From positions 930,001 through 994,000 of the forward strand of contig NZ_BMRZ01000001.1 in NCBI RefSeq assembly GCF_014648895.1: a stretch of 64,000 bases of DNA, read 5' to 3'. This DNA is from Streptomyces tanashiensis (GTDB lineage Bacteria > Actinomycetota > Actinomycetes > Streptomycetales > Streptomycetaceae). The position numbers and the translations under genes were made by a program. Shown here one piece after another: positions 37,418 to 47,310 of this stretch (its first letter is position 1; every line of letters starts with the position of its first letter). Below the pieces are notes generated by a model that searched no databases, had not been told where the DNA came from, and saw only the letters and a list, made by a program, of their open reading frames with translations.

Positions 37418-38043
37418 GCGAGGGGCTCTTCCCCCGCGAGCGGGTCACGGTGGCGCCCGGGGCGGTGCACGTGCCCGCGTGGCTCCCGTTCGCGCGCCGG
37501 CGGGAGCTGGTGGACGCCTGCCGGGAGTGGGGGCGCGGGCCCGTCCCGTACCGGCGGACGGTGCTGCCCGGCGGCGGCGTGATGTCGGTGCGGTCGCTCT
37601 GCCTGGGACGGCAGTGGGTGCCGTACCGCTACCTCGACTCCGTCGGGGTCCCGCTGCCTGACCGGCTGGTCGCGCTGGGCCGGGAGGCGCTCGTCGAGGC
37701 GTACGGGGACCACGGGGGCTTCACCCCCGACACCGCGCTCGTGAACTTCTACGCGCCCGGGGCGCGGATGGGGATGCACCAGGACCGGGAGGAGCGCTCC
37801 GGGGCGCCGGTGGTGTCACTGAGCCTCGGGGACCGGTGCGTGTTCCGTTTCGGGAACGAGGAGAACCGCGGCCGGCCGTACCAGGACGTCACCCTGGCCT
37901 GCGGGGACCTCTTCGTCTTCGGCGGGGCTTCGCGGTGGGTTCACCACGGCGTCCCCAAGGTGTTCGCGGGGACCGCCGAGCCGGCGCTCGGCCTGACCGG
38001 GCGACTGAACATCACGCTCAGGGAGACCGGCCTCAGCGTTTAA
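37414..38043 (+). CDS. alkB: AlkB-type 2-oxoglutarate/Fe(II) DNA dealkylase
   Basis: Oxidative demethylase for N1-methyladenine and N3-methylcytosine. The 209 residues include iron ligands H122 and D124 (MHQDREE) and the distal His in WVHHGV (H178). The 2-oxoglutarate-binding arginine motif RLNITLR is at 197-203, and NFYAPGARMG precedes the first ligands, as in E. coli AlkB. The start is GTG 37414, overlapping the ogt stop (GTGTGA), which implies translational coupling. No Ada-type regulator is adjacent, so how the pair is induced is not visible. Confidence 0.93.
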   Translation: MSEGLFPRERVTVAPGAVHVPAWLPFARRRELVDACREWGRGPVPYRRTVLPGGGVMSVRSLCLGRQWVPYRYLDSVGVPLPDRLVALGREALVEAYGDHGGFTPDTALVNFYAPGARMGMHQDREERSGAPVVSLSLGDRCVFRFGNEENRGRPYQDVTLACGDLFVFGGASRWVHHGVPKVFAGTAEPALGLTGRLNITLRETGLSV

Positions 38044-38053
38044 TGTGCGGAGC

Positions 38054-39292
38054 ATGACACCGGAACTGCGCCGCTCCCTGGGCCTCTTCGACGCGGTCGT
38101 GATCGGCCTCGGCTCGATGATCGGCGCGGGGATCTTCGTCGTCCTCGGCCCCGCCACGGACGCGGCCGGCTCCGGGGCGGGGCTGCTCTGGGCACTCGGG
38201 CTCGCCGCCGTCGTCGCGTACTGCAACGCCATGGCCTCGGCGCGGCTCGCCGCCCGCTACCCGGCCTCCGGCGGCACCTACGTGTACGGTCGCGAACGTC
38301 TCGGTTCCTTCTGGGGGTACCTGGCCGGCTGGGCGTTCGTCGCCGGCAAGACGGCCTCGTGCGCGGCGATGGCGCTGACGGTCGGGGCGTACGTGTGGCC
38401 GGAGCAGGCGCACGCGGTGGCGGTCGCCGCCGTGGTGGCCCTGACCGCCGTCAACTACCGGGGAGTTCAGAAGTCCGCGCTACTCACCCGGGTGATCGTG
38501 GCGCTCGTCCTGGCCGTCCTCGCCTGCGTGGTCACGGTCTCCTTCGGGGCCGGCGGGGCCGGGCTCCCGGCCCTCGGCGGGGAGTTCACGACGGGCGGGG
38601 TCCTCCAGGCCGCGGGTTTGCTCTTCTTCGCATTCGCGGGGTACGCGCGGATCGCCACGCTCGGCGAGGAGGTCCGTGATCCGGCCCGCACCATCCCCCG
38701 GGCCGTGCCGCTCGCGCTCGGCCTCGCGCTCGCCGTCTACGGCCTCGTCGCGGTCGGCGTGCTCACCGTCCTCGGCCCCGCGGCCCTCGCCGACTCCCCC
38801 GCGCCGCTCGCCGACGCGGCCCGCGCGGCGGGCGCCGACGGGCTCGTGCCGCTGGTCACGGCGGGCGCGACCCTCGCGGCGCTGGGCGCGCTCCTCTCGC
38901 TGATCCTCGGGGTGTCCCGTACGACCCTGGCGATGGCCCGGGACGCCTACCTGCCGACGGCCCTCGCGGCCGTGCACCCCCGCTTCCAGGTGCCGCACCG
39001 GGCGGAGCTCGCGGTGGGCGCGGTGGTGGCCGTCGTCGCGGCGACGGCGGACGTGCGCGGCGCGATCGGCTTCTCGTCGTTCGGCGTGCTCGTCTACTAC
39101 GGGATCGCCAACGCCTCCGCCTGGACGCTGGGCGGCCGCGACCGCTACCTGGCCGCGCTCGGCCTCGCCGGCTGCGCGGCCCTCGCCTTCGCCCTGCCCC
39201 TCGGCTCGGTCCTGGCGGGCTCGGGCGTGGTGGCGGCGGGCGTGGTGGCCTGGGCGATCAGCCGGGGCCGGGCGGTGCCGCCCCGGACGTGA
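38054..39292 (+). CDS. APC-superfamily amino acid permease
   Basis: A 412-residue integral membrane protein with about 11-12 hydrophobic segments. TM1 has the substrate-binding unwound motif GLGSMIGAGIFVVLG of the APC (LeuT-fold) family; PASGGTYVYGRERLG and FFAFAGYARIATLGEEVRDPARTIPRAV (parts) are typical of cationic/neutral amino acid exporters or permeases. I use ATG 38054; a GTG at 38045 is an alternative, as GGAG is too close to the ATG. It follows alkB by 10 bases and so may be part of that transcript. Substrate unknown. The last codons run into a 31-bp tandem repeat. Confidence 0.83.
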   Translation: MTPELRRSLGLFDAVVIGLGSMIGAGIFVVLGPATDAAGSGAGLLWALGLAAVVAYCNAMASARLAARYPASGGTYVYGRERLGSFWGYLAGWAFVAGKTASCAAMALTVGAYVWPEQAHAVAVAAVVALTAVNYRGVQKSALLTRVIVALVLAVLACVVTVSFGAGGAGLPALGGEFTTGGVLQAAGLLFFAFAGYARIATLGEEVRDPARTIPRAVPLALGLALAVYGLVAVGVLTVLGPAALADSPAPLADAARAAGADGLVPLVTAGATLAALGALLSLILGVSRTTLAMARDAYLPTALAAVHPRFQVPHRAELAVGAVVAVVAATADVRGAIGFSSFGVLVYYGIANASAWTLGGRDRYLAALGLAGCAALAFALPLGSVLAGSGVVAAGVVAWAISRGRAVPPRT

Positions 39293-39425
39293 GGCCAGGG
39301 GGTACCGACCGGCCCGGGCGTGAGGCCAGGGGGTACCGACCGGCCCGGGCGTGAGGCCAGACGGTTCCGACCGCCCCGGACGTGAGGCCAAGGGGTTCCG
39401 ACCCCTGCCCGGGCGTGAGGCCCGG
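39288..39425 (+). repeat. 31-bp tandem repeat array (about 4.5 copies)
   Basis: The motif CGTGAGGCC recurs at 39288, 39319, 39350, 39381 and 39414: three exact 31-base steps and one of 33. Copies 1 and 2 are almost identical (CGTGAGGCCAGGGGGTACC...); copies 3 and 4 have drifted (GACGGTTCC, AAGGGGTTCC). The first copy contains the stop codon of the permease gene, and the array fills the space before the convergent yccF gene. It is not CRISPR-like: there are no unique spacers. Confidence 0.9.
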
Positions 39426-39432
39426 GAGCGGG

Positions 39433-39831
39433 TCAGCGGGGGCCGTAGCCGTACGCCTGGTCCGTCGGGACGATCTCCTTGCCCAGGGGCAGCAGCGACA
39501 CCGGGATCATCTTGAAGTTCGCGATGCCCAGCGGGATGCCGATGATCGTGATGCACAGGGCGATCCCGGTGGTGATGTGGCCCAGCGCGAGCCACCAGCC
39601 CGCCAGGATCAGCCACAGCACGTTGCCGACGCAGGACGGCGCGCCCGCGTCACGCCGGTCGACGACCGTCTGGCCGAACGGCCAGAGGGCGTAGATGCCG
39701 ATGCGGAAGGCGGCGAGTCCGAAGGGGATGCCGATGATCGTGATGCAGAGCAGGACGCCCGCGAGCATGTAGCCCAGGAACATCCAGAACCCGCACAGGA
39801 CCAGCCAGATGATGTTGAGGATCGTCTTCAC
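39433..39831 (-). CDS. yccF: YccF-domain membrane protein
   Basis: A 132-residue inner-membrane protein with two copies of the YccF domain: [21 protein letters not shown]...[25 protein letters not shown] and a second [19 protein letters not shown]...[16 protein letters not shown] (parts quoted). Four hydrophobic segments. Function unknown in the family. The GTG at 39831 overlaps the htpX stop (GTGA), which points to coupled translation with the heat-shock protease HtpX and a role in membrane stress, by inference. Confidence 0.85.
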   Translation of the reverse strand: MKTILNIIWLVLCGFWMFLGYMLAGVLLCITIIGIPFGLAAFRIGIYALWPFGQTVVDRRDAGAPSCVGNVLWLILAGWWLALGHITTGIALCITIIGIPLGIANFKMIPVSLLPLGKEIVPTDQAYGYGPR

Positions 39832-40691
39832 GGGCGTCGACCTGCCATCTGTTCGAGCCGGGCGATCCGCTCGGCCATCGGCGGATGCGTGGAGAACATC
39901 TTGGAGAGGCCCTGTCCGGGCCGGAAGGGGTTCGCGATCATCATGTGGCTCGCGGTCTCGATCCTCGGCTCGGGCGGCAGCGGGAGCTGCTTGGTGCCCG
40001 CCTCCAGCTTCCGCAGGGCGCTGGCGAGGGCGAGCGGGTCGCCGGTGAGCTGGGCCCCGGAGGCGTCGGCCTCGTACTCCCGGGAGCGGGAGATCGCGAG
40101 CTGGATGACCGAGGCGGCGATCGGGCCGAGGATCAGGACCAGCAGATAGCCGAGGATGCCCGGGCCGTCGTCGTCGTCGGAGCGGCCGACCGGGATCAGC
40201 CAGGCGAAGTTGACCAGGAACATGATCACGGAGGCGAGCGCTCCGGCGACCGAGGAGATCAGGATGTCCCGGTTGTAGACGTGGCTCAGCTCGTGGCCGA
40301 TGACCCCGCGCAGCTCGCGCTCGTCGAGGATCGCGAGGATGCCCTCGGTGCAGCAGACGGCGGCGTTGCGCGGGTTGCGGCCGGTCGCGAAGGCGTTGGG
40401 CGCCTGCGTCGGGGAGATGTAGAGCCGGGGCATGGGCTGGCGCGCCTGCGTGGAGAGCTCGCGCACCATCCTGTAGAGCGCGGGGGCCTCGAACTCGCTC
40501 ACCGGGCGGGCGCGCATGGCCCGCAGCGCCAGCTTGTCGCTGTTCCAGTACGCGTACGCGTTGGTGCCGAGCGCCACGAGCAACGCGACGATCAGTCCCG
40601 TACGCCCGAAGAAGCTGCCGATGACGATGATGAGGGCCGAGAGCCCTCCGAGGAGGACGGCGGTCCTCAGCCCGTTGTGCCGGCGGTGCAC
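39828..40691 (-). CDS. htpX: Membrane zinc metalloprotease HtpX
   Basis: Heat-shock protease of the M48 family that degrades damaged membrane proteins. The 287 residues have two N-terminal membrane segments (about 9-28 and 31-48), the zinc motif HELSH at 133-137 (ligands H133 and H137, catalytic E134), two more membrane segments (about 145-165 and 180-200), and the third ligand in [37 protein letters not shown] (parts) is the classic upstream strand. The start is GTG 40691, behind GGAGGG. It forms an operon with yccF. Confidence 0.94.
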   Translation of the reverse strand: MHRRHNGLRTAVLLGGLSALIIVIGSFFGRTGLIVALLVALGTNAYAYWNSDKLALRAMRARPVSEFEAPALYRMVRELSTQARQPMPRLYISPTQAPNAFATGRNPRNAAVCCTEGILAILDERELRGVIGHELSHVYNRDILISSVAGALASVIMFLVNFAWLIPVGRSDDDDGPGILGYLLVLILGPIAASVIQLAISRSREYEADASGAQLTGDPLALASALRKLEAGTKQLPLPPEPRIETASHMMIANPFRPGQGLSKMFSTHPPMAERIARLEQMAGRRP

Positions 40692-40741
40692 GGTACGCCC
40701 TCCAGGTGGTGCGGCAGGGGAACCCTTTTCCTCGCGTGGTG

Positions 40742-40770
40742 GTCCTCCCCGGACGTCGTCCGAGGAGGAC
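40742..40770. terminator. Hairpin after mscL, at the end of the nuo-mscL unit
   Basis: A 13-bp stem with one mismatch (40742-40754 with 40758-40770; arms GTCCTCC/GGAGGAC), loop GTC. It lies between the mscL stop and the htpX start, both on the minus strand. No T tract. Confidence 0.55.
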
Positions 40771-40875
40771 TCCCATGTCCAGTGGACCCTTCTGTACTGG
40801 TCAACGCCAGGCGGGAGGTCCCGGTTCCCCGGCTCGCGGGGGGGTGCCGTGTGGGCCGTACGGGTGAAGGCGCCC

Positions 40876-41325
40876 CTAGCGGGCGGCCGGGATCTTCTCC
40901 AGGCCGAGGGCGGTGGGCTCGACCTCGCTGGTGCAGTGGGCGCAGCGGGAGGCGATGGCCGGGATCTCGGTGAAGCAGCGGGGGCAGTCGCGCTTCTCCG
41001 CCTTCGGGTCGGCGGCCTCCTCCTTGGCGAACTTCTCCTGGATCTTCGTCATGGGGACGACGATGAGGAAGTACAGGACCCCGGCCGTGATGACGAACGC
41101 TATGACGGCCGCGATGGCCAGGCCGTACGGGAAGACGGTGCCCTGGATCTTGAAGCTGGCCTCGCTGAAGTCGCCGACCGAGCCGGTGGCCAGACCGATG
41201 AGCGGGGTGATGAACGCCTTGCTGAAGCCGGTGACGACGGCCGTGAACGCGGAGCCGACGGCCAGGCCGATGGCCATCGAGACGACGTTCCCGCGAAGTA
41301 TGAAGTCCTTGAATCCGTTCAGCAC
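40876..41325 (-). CDS. mscL: Large-conductance mechanosensitive channel MscL with C-terminal zinc ribbon
   Basis: Emergency pressure-release channel. The 149 residues begin with [24 protein letters not shown] (part), the amphipathic S1 plus gate-lining TM1 of MscL, and TM2 is at about 66-90. Instead of ending after the usual cytoplasmic helix bundle, the protein continues with a four-cysteine zinc-ribbon-like motif: C114, C117, C128 and C131 (CPRC ... CAHC). This extension is absent from E. coli and M. tuberculosis MscL as I know them. The start is GTG 41325 after GAGGAG. It lies 36 bases after nuoN on the same strand and could be cotranscribed. Confidence 0.92.
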   Translation of the reverse strand: MLNGFKDFILRGNVVSMAIGLAVGSAFTAVVTGFSKAFITPLIGLATGSVGDFSEASFKIQGTVFPYGLAIAAVIAFVITAGVLYFLIVVPMTKIQEKFAKEEAADPKAEKRDCPRCFTEIPAIASRCAHCTSEVEPTALGLEKIPAAR

Positions 41326-41361
41326 GGGGTGTTGCTCCTCGGTGTTCTTCTGTGGGGGGGG

Positions 41362-42867
41362 TCAGAAAAGGCTGTCCGTCGCGAAGCGGAGGGCGAACTG
41401 CGGGTAGCCCGACAGCACGACCCCGGCGACGGCGGTCAGCACGATCGCCAGGGTGACCGGCGCGGGGGCCTTGTGCGGGACGGGGGCGCCCTCCGGCGCG
41501 CGGAAGAGCAGGGCCGTCCAGCGCAGGTAGTAGTACAGCGCGATCACGACGTTGACACCCATGATCACGGCCAGCCACCCGAGGCCCGCGTCGACGGCCG
41601 CCGAGAAGACGGTCACCTTGGCGAAGAGGCCGATGATACCCGGGGGCAAACCGGCCAGATTCAGGAGGAAGAACCCGAGGGCGAGGGCCGCCGCGGGGCT
41701 GGCGGCGTACAGGCCCCGGTAGTCCGCGATCCGGTTCTCGGGGTGGGTGCGGGCGACGAGCGCGACGACGGCGAAGGCACCGAGGTTCACGACGGCGTAC
41801 ATCACGGCGTACGCGACGGTGGCACCGATCTGGTCGTCGCCGGAGTACGCGGCGGCCGCGATCGGCACCAGGAGGTAGCCGGCCTGGGCGACGGAGGACC
41901 AGGCGAGCAGCCGGACCGCGCTCCACGCGCGCGTGGACACCTGGCGGAGCGCGGCGACGTTCCCGGCCGTCATGGTGAGCGCGGCGAGGACGGCGAGGGC
42001 GGGGCCCCACACGTCCGCGTACGACGGGAAGGCGACGACCGTCACCAGGATCAGGCCCGTGAAGCCGACGGCCTTGCCGACGACGGACAGGTAGGCGGCG
42101 ACGGGCAGCGGGGCGCCGACGTAGGTGTCGGGCACCCAGAAGTGGAAGGGGACGGCCGCCGTCTTGAAGGCGAAGCCGACGAGGGTGAGGGCGACACCGG
42201 CCTCGGCGAGCGTCTGGAGCTGCCCGGGGACGTCGTCGAGGCGCTGGGCGATCTCCGTGAGGTGGAGGGTGCCGGTCGCCGCGTACACGAAGCTGACACC
42301 GAGCAGGGTGACGGCGGTCGCGGTGACGGAGGACAGGAAGAACTTGAGCGCTGCCTCGCCGGACATGCGGTCGCCGCGCTTGAGGCCGACGAGCGCGAAC
42401 GCGGGCAGCGAGGCCACTTCGAGGGCGACGACCAGGGTCGCCAGGTCGCGGGAGGCGGGCAGCAGGGCGGCGCCGGCGGCCGAGGAGAGCAGCAGGAACC
42501 AGTACTCGCCGGCCGGGAGCCTCTCGCGGGTCTCCGAGAGCGACAGCAGCGCCGTGAGGAGCGCGCCGGCGAGGACGAGCGCCTGGATGACGAGCGTGAA
42601 GTGGTCGGCGGTGTAGCTGCACGCGTCCGCGTGGCCCTCGGCCTGGGCCTTGGCGGTCAGGCAGAAGGTGGAGCGGTCGCCGGCCCGCAGCGGCAGGAGG
42701 AGCGCGAGGGCGGCGGCGAGGCCGCCGACCGCGGTCCAGCCGAGGATCTGCTTGCGCTCCTGCGGCACGAACAGGTCGGCGACGAGGACGGCGAGCGCGA
42801 CCACGGCCGTGAGGGTGGGGGGCGCGATCGTGAGCCAGTCGACGGACTGGACGAGGGACGACGTCAT
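41362..42867 (-). CDS. nuoN: NADH-quinone oxidoreductase subunit N (antiporter-like)
   Basis: One of three large antiporter-like proton-pumping subunits of the complex I membrane arm. The 501 residues have about 14 hydrophobic segments. The conserved helix with VGFAFKTAAVPFHFWVPDTYVGAPLP carries the central Lys of the proton channel; the first half carries the conserved Glu in VVALEVASLPAFALVG. The ATG at 42867 overlaps the nuoM stop (ATGA). It is the last nuo gene of a ten-gene partial operon. Confidence 0.93.
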   Translation of the reverse strand: MTSSLVQSVDWLTIAPPTLTAVVALAVLVADLFVPQERKQILGWTAVGGLAAALALLLPLRAGDRSTFCLTAKAQAEGHADACSYTADHFTLVIQALVLAGALLTALLSLSETRERLPAGEYWFLLLSSAAGAALLPASRDLATLVVALEVASLPAFALVGLKRGDRMSGEAALKFFLSSVTATAVTLLGVSFVYAATGTLHLTEIAQRLDDVPGQLQTLAEAGVALTLVGFAFKTAAVPFHFWVPDTYVGAPLPVAAYLSVVGKAVGFTGLILVTVVAFPSYADVWGPALAVLAALTMTAGNVAALRQVSTRAWSAVRLLAWSSVAQAGYLLVPIAAAAYSGDDQIGATVAYAVMYAVVNLGAFAVVALVARTHPENRIADYRGLYAASPAAALALGFFLLNLAGLPPGIIGLFAKVTVFSAAVDAGLGWLAVIMGVNVVIALYYYLRWTALLFRAPEGAPVPHKAPAPVTLAIVLTAVAGVVLSGYPQFALRFATDSLF

Positions 42868-44441
42868 CGGGGGCCTCCCGCGAGGAGCTGCTGGACGGCC
42901 GGGTCGGTGAGGCCGAGGAGGACCGCGGGCCAGAGTCCGGCGAGGACGGTGAGGGCGACGAGCGGGGTCCAGGCGGCGAACTCGTACCCCTGGACGTCGG
43001 CGATCGCCGTCTCCCCCGCGGGCCGCGGGCCGCCCATGCAGACGCGGCGGACGACGACGAGGAGGTAGGCGGCGGTGAGGAGGGTGCCGAAGGCGCCGAT
43101 CGCCATGAAGGTGAGGAAGGCGGGGCGGCTGAGGCCCTCGGCCGGGTCGAAGGCGCCGAACAGGGCGAGCATCTCGCCCCAGAAGCCGGCGAGGCCGGGC
43201 AGTCCGAGGGAGGCGACGGCGGCGAAGGCGAGGAGGGCGCCGAGGCGGGGGGCGCGGCCGTAGAGGGCGGCGCCGGTGGCCCCGGCGAGGGTGTCGAGGT
43301 CGGCGGTGCCGTACCGGTCCTTGACCGCGCCGACCAGGAAGAACAGCAGGCCGGTGACGAGGCCGTGGGCGATGTTGGCGAAGAGGGCGCCGTTGACCCC
43401 GGTGGGGGTCATGGTGGCGATGCCGAGGAGCACGAAGCCCATGTGGCCGACGGAGGAGTACGCGATGAGGCGCTTGAGGTCGCCCTTGTTGCCGGGCCTC
43501 GCGAGGGCGAGGCAGGCGAGCGATCCGTAGATGATCCCGGCGACGGCGAAGGCCGCGAGGTACGGGGCGAGGGTCTGCATGCCCTCGGGGGCGATCGGCA
43601 GGACGATCCGGACGAAGCCGTACGTGCCCATCTTGAGCAGGACGCCGGCGAGGAGGACGGAGCCGACGGTCGGGGCGGCGGTGTGGGCGTCCGGGAGCCA
43701 GCTGTGGAGCGGCCACATCGGGGTCTTCACGGCGAGCCCGAGACCGATCGCGAGAACGGCGATGACCTGCACCGCTGTGGTCAGTCCGCGGCCGTTGTCG
43801 GTGGCGAGTGCCACCATGTCGAACGTGCCCGCCTTCACGCCGATGAGGAGCAGGCCGAGCAGCATGACGACGGAGCCGAGCAGCGTGTAGAGGATGAACT
43901 TCCAGGCGGCGGCCTGCCTGCCCTCGCCGCCCCAGCGGGCGATGAGGAAGTACATCGGGATGAGGACCGTCTCGAAGGCCAGGAAGAACAGCACGAGGTC
44001 GAGGACGGCGAAGGTGGCGAGGGTGCCGGACTCGAGGACCAGCAGCAGGGCGACGAAGGCCTTCGGGGACCCGCCCGCGGGCAGCTTGAAGTAGCTGTAC
44101 AGCGCGCAGAGGAAGGTCAGCAGCGCGGTCAGGACCAGGAGGGGGAGGGAAATGCCGTCGACACCGAGGTGGATGCGCACGTCGAGTGCCCTGATCCAGC
44201 TGATGTCCGTCGTGGCCTGCATCTTCGACGGCTGGTCGTGGTCGAAGCCGAGCGCGAGGACGAGCGCGGCCAGCAGGATGACGCCGGTGACGGTGACGCC
44301 GTGGCGGAGCACGGCCTGGTCGGGCGACTTCCCCTTCAGCCCGGGCGGGGCGGGGAGGAGAGCGGCGACGGCGCCGAGGAGCGGGCCGGCGACGATCAGC
44401 ACCAGAAGGAACTGCATCACGGATTCGCTGATATCGATCAC
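42864..44441 (-). CDS. nuoM: NADH-quinone oxidoreductase subunit M (antiporter-like)
   Basis: Second antiporter-like subunit of the membrane arm. It has 525 residues and about 14 membrane segments. Conserved pump elements: LFFLAFETVLIPMYFLIARWGG (TM5 Glu) and AVKTPMWPLHSWLPDAHTAAPTVGSVLLAG (Lys on TM7, then the HxWLPDAH motif; parts quoted). The GTG start at 44441 is three bases after the nuoL stop codon. It ends in an ATGA overlap with nuoN. Confidence 0.94.
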   Translation of the reverse strand: MIDISESVMQFLLVLIVAGPLLGAVAALLPAPPGLKGKSPDQAVLRHGVTVTGVILLAALVLALGFDHDQPSKMQATTDISWIRALDVRIHLGVDGISLPLLVLTALLTFLCALYSYFKLPAGGSPKAFVALLLVLESGTLATFAVLDLVLFFLAFETVLIPMYFLIARWGGEGRQAAAWKFILYTLLGSVVMLLGLLLIGVKAGTFDMVALATDNGRGLTTAVQVIAVLAIGLGLAVKTPMWPLHSWLPDAHTAAPTVGSVLLAGVLLKMGTYGFVRIVLPIAPEGMQTLAPYLAAFAVAGIIYGSLACLALARPGNKGDLKRLIAYSSVGHMGFVLLGIATMTPTGVNGALFANIAHGLVTGLLFFLVGAVKDRYGTADLDTLAGATGAALYGRAPRLGALLAFAAVASLGLPGLAGFWGEMLALFGAFDPAEGLSRPAFLTFMAIGAFGTLLTAAYLLVVVRRVCMGGPRPAGETAIADVQGYEFAAWTPLVALTVLAGLWPAVLLGLTDPAVQQLLAGGPR

Positions 44442-44444
44442 GGC

Positions 44445-46424
44445 TCACGCTCCGGCGGCGGCGTTGGCGAGGGCGACGGCGACGATCGCCAGGACGACGG
44501 AGCCGGCGAGCAGGGCGCTCAGATAGGTCTGGACGTTGCCGGTCTGGGCACGGCGGACGAGCCACCCGAGGCCCTTGGCACTGTCCCCCGCGGCGCGTAC
44601 GTAGGTGTCGACGACCTCGCGGTCCAGGAAGCGGACCAGGGAGGCGGCGGCGAGTACGGGGCGGACGAAGGCCGTGCGGTAGACGGCGTCCAGGTGGAAG
44701 CCGTCGGCGGCGGGCCCGTGCAGCGGTCCCAGGAGGGCACGGCCGGGGTCGGCCGGGTCCTCGGCGGGGTGCGGCAGGTGCAGCGCCTCGGCCTCGACCT
44801 GGCCCGCCTCGGCGTCCGGGTGGGCGACGTGCGGGACGGGGGCCGCGACCGGGGTGCGGGCGGCGAGGGTGCGCCAGACCGCGTAGGTGACGGCGGCTCC
44901 GGCGACGGCGAGGCCCGTACCGAGGACGGCCGTGGTGAGGGTCGGGGTGAGGGGGTGCCCGTCGAACCAGTCGTCGAGGTAGGTGACGGTCAGACCGAAA
45001 CCGAGGGAGGGGATCGCGAGGACCCACAGGACGCTCGTCATGGCGATCGGCTGGCGGCCGTGGTCCGGTGCCTCGGCGCCGCGGCCGCGGAAGGTCCGCA
45101 GCCAGAGCCGGAGCGCGTACGCGGCGGTGAGCAGGGCGGTCAGCAGGCCCGCGACGAGGACGGTCCAGCCGGCCCCGGCGGGGGCGACGTCCCGCTCGCC
45201 GAAGGCGGTGTGCTCGGCCGCCACGAGGACGGCTTCCTTGGAGAAGAAGCCGGCGAAGGGCGGGATCGCGGCGAGCGCGAGCAGGGCCACGGTCATCGTC
45301 CAGTACGCGTCCGGGATGCGCCGGGCGAGGCCGCTCATGCGGGACATGGCGGTGAGCGAGTTCGTGCCGGCGGCGTGGATGACCACGCCGGCGGCGAGGA
45401 ACAGCAGCGCCTTGAACGCGCCGTGCGAGACCAGGTGGAAGACGGCGGCGCCCCGGTCTCCGACGGCGAGGGCACCGGCCATGTAACCGAGCTGGCCGAT
45501 CGTCGAGTAGGCGAGGACCCGCTTGATGTCGTCCTGGGCGAGGGCGGCGAGCGCCGAGCCGACCATCGTGATCGCGGCCATGACGGCGAGCACGGTCATC
45601 GCGGCGGCGGACGCGGCGAAGACCGGAAGCAGCCGGGCCAGGAAGTAGATGCCGGCGGCGACCATCGTCGCCGCGTGGATGAGCGCGGAGACGGGGGTGG
45701 GGCCGGCCATGGCGTCCGGGAGCCAGGTGTGGAGCGGGAACTGCGCGGACTTGCCGGCGACGCCGGCGAGCAGCAGCAGCGCGATCAGGGTCGGGTGGTC
45801 GAGGCCGCCGCTCGCGACGGCGCCGAGGACGCCGGTGATCTCGAAGGTGCCCGCGTCGGTGGCGAGCGCGAAGAGACCGATGAGGAAGGGGACGTCACCG
45901 AGCTTGGTGACGAGGAAGGCCTTGAGGGAGGCGGACCGTGCCTCGGGGGTCTCCCAGTAGTGGCCGACGAGGAAGTACGAGCAGATTCCCATGACCTCCC
46001 AGCCGACCAGGAGCACCATCAGGTCGCCGGTGTAGACGACGAGCAGCATCGCGGAGGTGAAGAGGGAGACGAGCGCGGCGTACGAGGGGTAGCGCGGGTC
46101 CTCGCGGAGGTAGCCGGTCGAGTAGATCTGCACGCAGGTCGCGACGACGCAGACGAGGACGGCGACGAGTGCGGCGAAGCCGTCGATGTAGAGGCTCAGG
46201 TCGATCGGGATCGAGCCGGTCGGGGTGAGCTCGGTGGAGGCGACGATCGCCTTCCCTCCGCCCTGGCGGGCGGCGACCAGGGCGGCGAGGACCACGGCGG
46301 CGAGCGTCGGCAGCACGGCCAGCGGGCGGACGAAGCCGGGCGCGGTGCGGCCGAGCAGGAGTCCGGCGGCGGAGCCGAGGAAGGGGAGGAGGGGGACGAG
46401 GACGGCGAGGGTGGTCGTGGTCAC
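44445..46424 (-). CDS. nuoL: NADH-quinone oxidoreductase subunit L (antiporter-like)
   Basis: The distal pump of complex I, with the long lateral helix. It has 659 residues. The pump motifs are [19 protein letters not shown] (TM5 Glu) and [33 protein letters not shown] (TM7 Lys; parts). The last 170 residues contain a hydrophilic Ala/Pro/His linker (about 525-565, [20 protein letters not shown]) and the lateral-helix region ending in a hydrophobic anchor ([17 protein letters not shown]). The GTG start at 46424 overlaps the nuoK stop. Confidence 0.94.
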   Translation of the reverse strand: MTTTTLAVLVPLLPFLGSAAGLLLGRTAPGFVRPLAVLPTLAAVVLAALVAARQGGGKAIVASTELTPTGSIPIDLSLYIDGFAALVAVLVCVVATCVQIYSTGYLREDPRYPSYAALVSLFTSAMLLVVYTGDLMVLLVGWEVMGICSYFLVGHYWETPEARSASLKAFLVTKLGDVPFLIGLFALATDAGTFEITGVLGAVASGGLDHPTLIALLLLAGVAGKSAQFPLHTWLPDAMAGPTPVSALIHAATMVAAGIYFLARLLPVFAASAAAMTVLAVMAAITMVGSALAALAQDDIKRVLAYSTIGQLGYMAGALAVGDRGAAVFHLVSHGAFKALLFLAAGVVIHAAGTNSLTAMSRMSGLARRIPDAYWTMTVALLALAAIPPFAGFFSKEAVLVAAEHTAFGERDVAPAGAGWTVLVAGLLTALLTAAYALRLWLRTFRGRGAEAPDHGRQPIAMTSVLWVLAIPSLGFGLTVTYLDDWFDGHPLTPTLTTAVLGTGLAVAGAAVTYAVWRTLAARTPVAAPVPHVAHPDAEAGQVEAEALHLPHPAEDPADPGRALLGPLHGPAADGFHLDAVYRTAFVRPVLAAASLVRFLDREVVDTYVRAAGDSAKGLGWLVRRAQTGNVQTYLSALLAGSVVLAIVAVALANAAAGA

Positions 46425-46762
46425 GCGGCGGCCTCGGCCTTCTCCTCGGCGGACGGTTGTTCCTTGGTGTCGCGGAGACGGTCGACGTCCGAGGTGCCGC
46501 GGTTGCGGTGGACCATCAGGACGATCGCGAGTCCGATGCCGATCTCCGCGGCGGCGACGGCGATGGTGAAGAGCGTGAGGGCCTGGCCGGCGTGGAGGGT
46601 GTCACGGAGCCAGACGTCGAAGGCGACCAGGTTGAGGTTGACGGCGTTGAGCATCAGCTCGACGGACATCAGGACCAGGATCGCGTTGCGGCGGGCGAGG
46701 ACGCCGTAGAGACCGACGGCGAAGAGGAGGGCGGCGAGGACGGCCGGGTAGGCGAGGTGCAT
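46421..46762 (-). CDS. nuoK: NADH-quinone oxidoreductase subunit K
   Basis: Small membrane-arm subunit of the E-channel. It has 113 residues and three membrane segments. [19 protein letters not shown] carries the first conserved membrane Glu; [22 protein letters not shown] carries the second. A charged C-terminal tail of about 25 residues ([23 protein letters not shown], part) exceeds the E. coli protein. The start and the nuoJ stop overlap as TGATG. Confidence 0.94.
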   Translation of the reverse strand: MHLAYPAVLAALLFAVGLYGVLARRNAILVLMSVELMLNAVNLNLVAFDVWLRDTLHAGQALTLFTIAVAAAEIGIGLAIVLMVHRNRGTSDVDRLRDTKEQPSAEEKAEAAA

Positions 46763-47310
46763 CAGTTCTCGTCCTCCTTCTTCTTCCGGGAGAGGACGAT
46801 CGCGCCGACCAGGGCGGCGAGGAGCAGCACCGACAGCGCCTCGAAGGGCAGCACCCAGTGCTGGAAGAGGAACTCGCCGGTGACGCTGGTGGAGCCCTGG
46901 GCGGGTCCGTCCAGATCGATCCAGGTCGTGCGGAACGCGTCGACGACGACCCAGACGAGGGCGGCCGCGGCGGCCACCGCGACGGCGAGGGCGACCGGCC
47001 GGTTGCCGGAGTCGGCGTCCGGGGAGCGGCCGATGGGGGCCTTGGTGAGCATGAGACCGAAGAGGAGGAGGACGACGACGGAACCGACGTAGATCAGGAC
47101 CTGGACCCAGGCGATGAACTCGGCGGTCAGGAGCAGGTACTCGACGGCGAGCCCGCCGAGCGCCACGACCAGCCAGAGGGCGGCGTGCACCAGCTGGCGG
47201 GTGGTGACGGTGACGAGGGCGGCGCCGAGGGTGGCGATTCCGACGAGGACGAAGGCGATCTCGACGCCGGTGGGCGAGAGGAAGCCGTGGGCCTGTGCTG
47301 CGAGGTTCAC
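46762..47310 (-). CDS. nuoJ: NADH-quinone oxidoreductase subunit J
   Basis: Membrane-arm subunit next to NuoK and NuoH. It has 182 residues and five membrane segments. [33 protein letters not shown] (parts) is the conserved TM3 with the pi-bulge region. It ends in KKKEDEN. The GTG start at 47310 overlaps the nuoI stop (GTGA). Confidence 0.93.
   Translation of the reverse strand: MNLAAQAHGFLSPTGVEIAFVLVGIATLGAALVTVTTRQLVHAALWLVVALGGLAVEYLLLTAEFIAWVQVLIYVGSVVVLLLFGLMLTKAPIGRSPDADSGNRPVALAVAVAAAAALVWVVVDAFRTTWIDLDGPAQGSTSVTGEFLFQHWVLPFEALSVLLLAALVGAIVLSRKKKEDEN

Noticed and set aside
39288..39425. CRISPR array
   Set aside because: Copies are contiguous 31-bp tandem units without unique spacers, and no cas gene is present.
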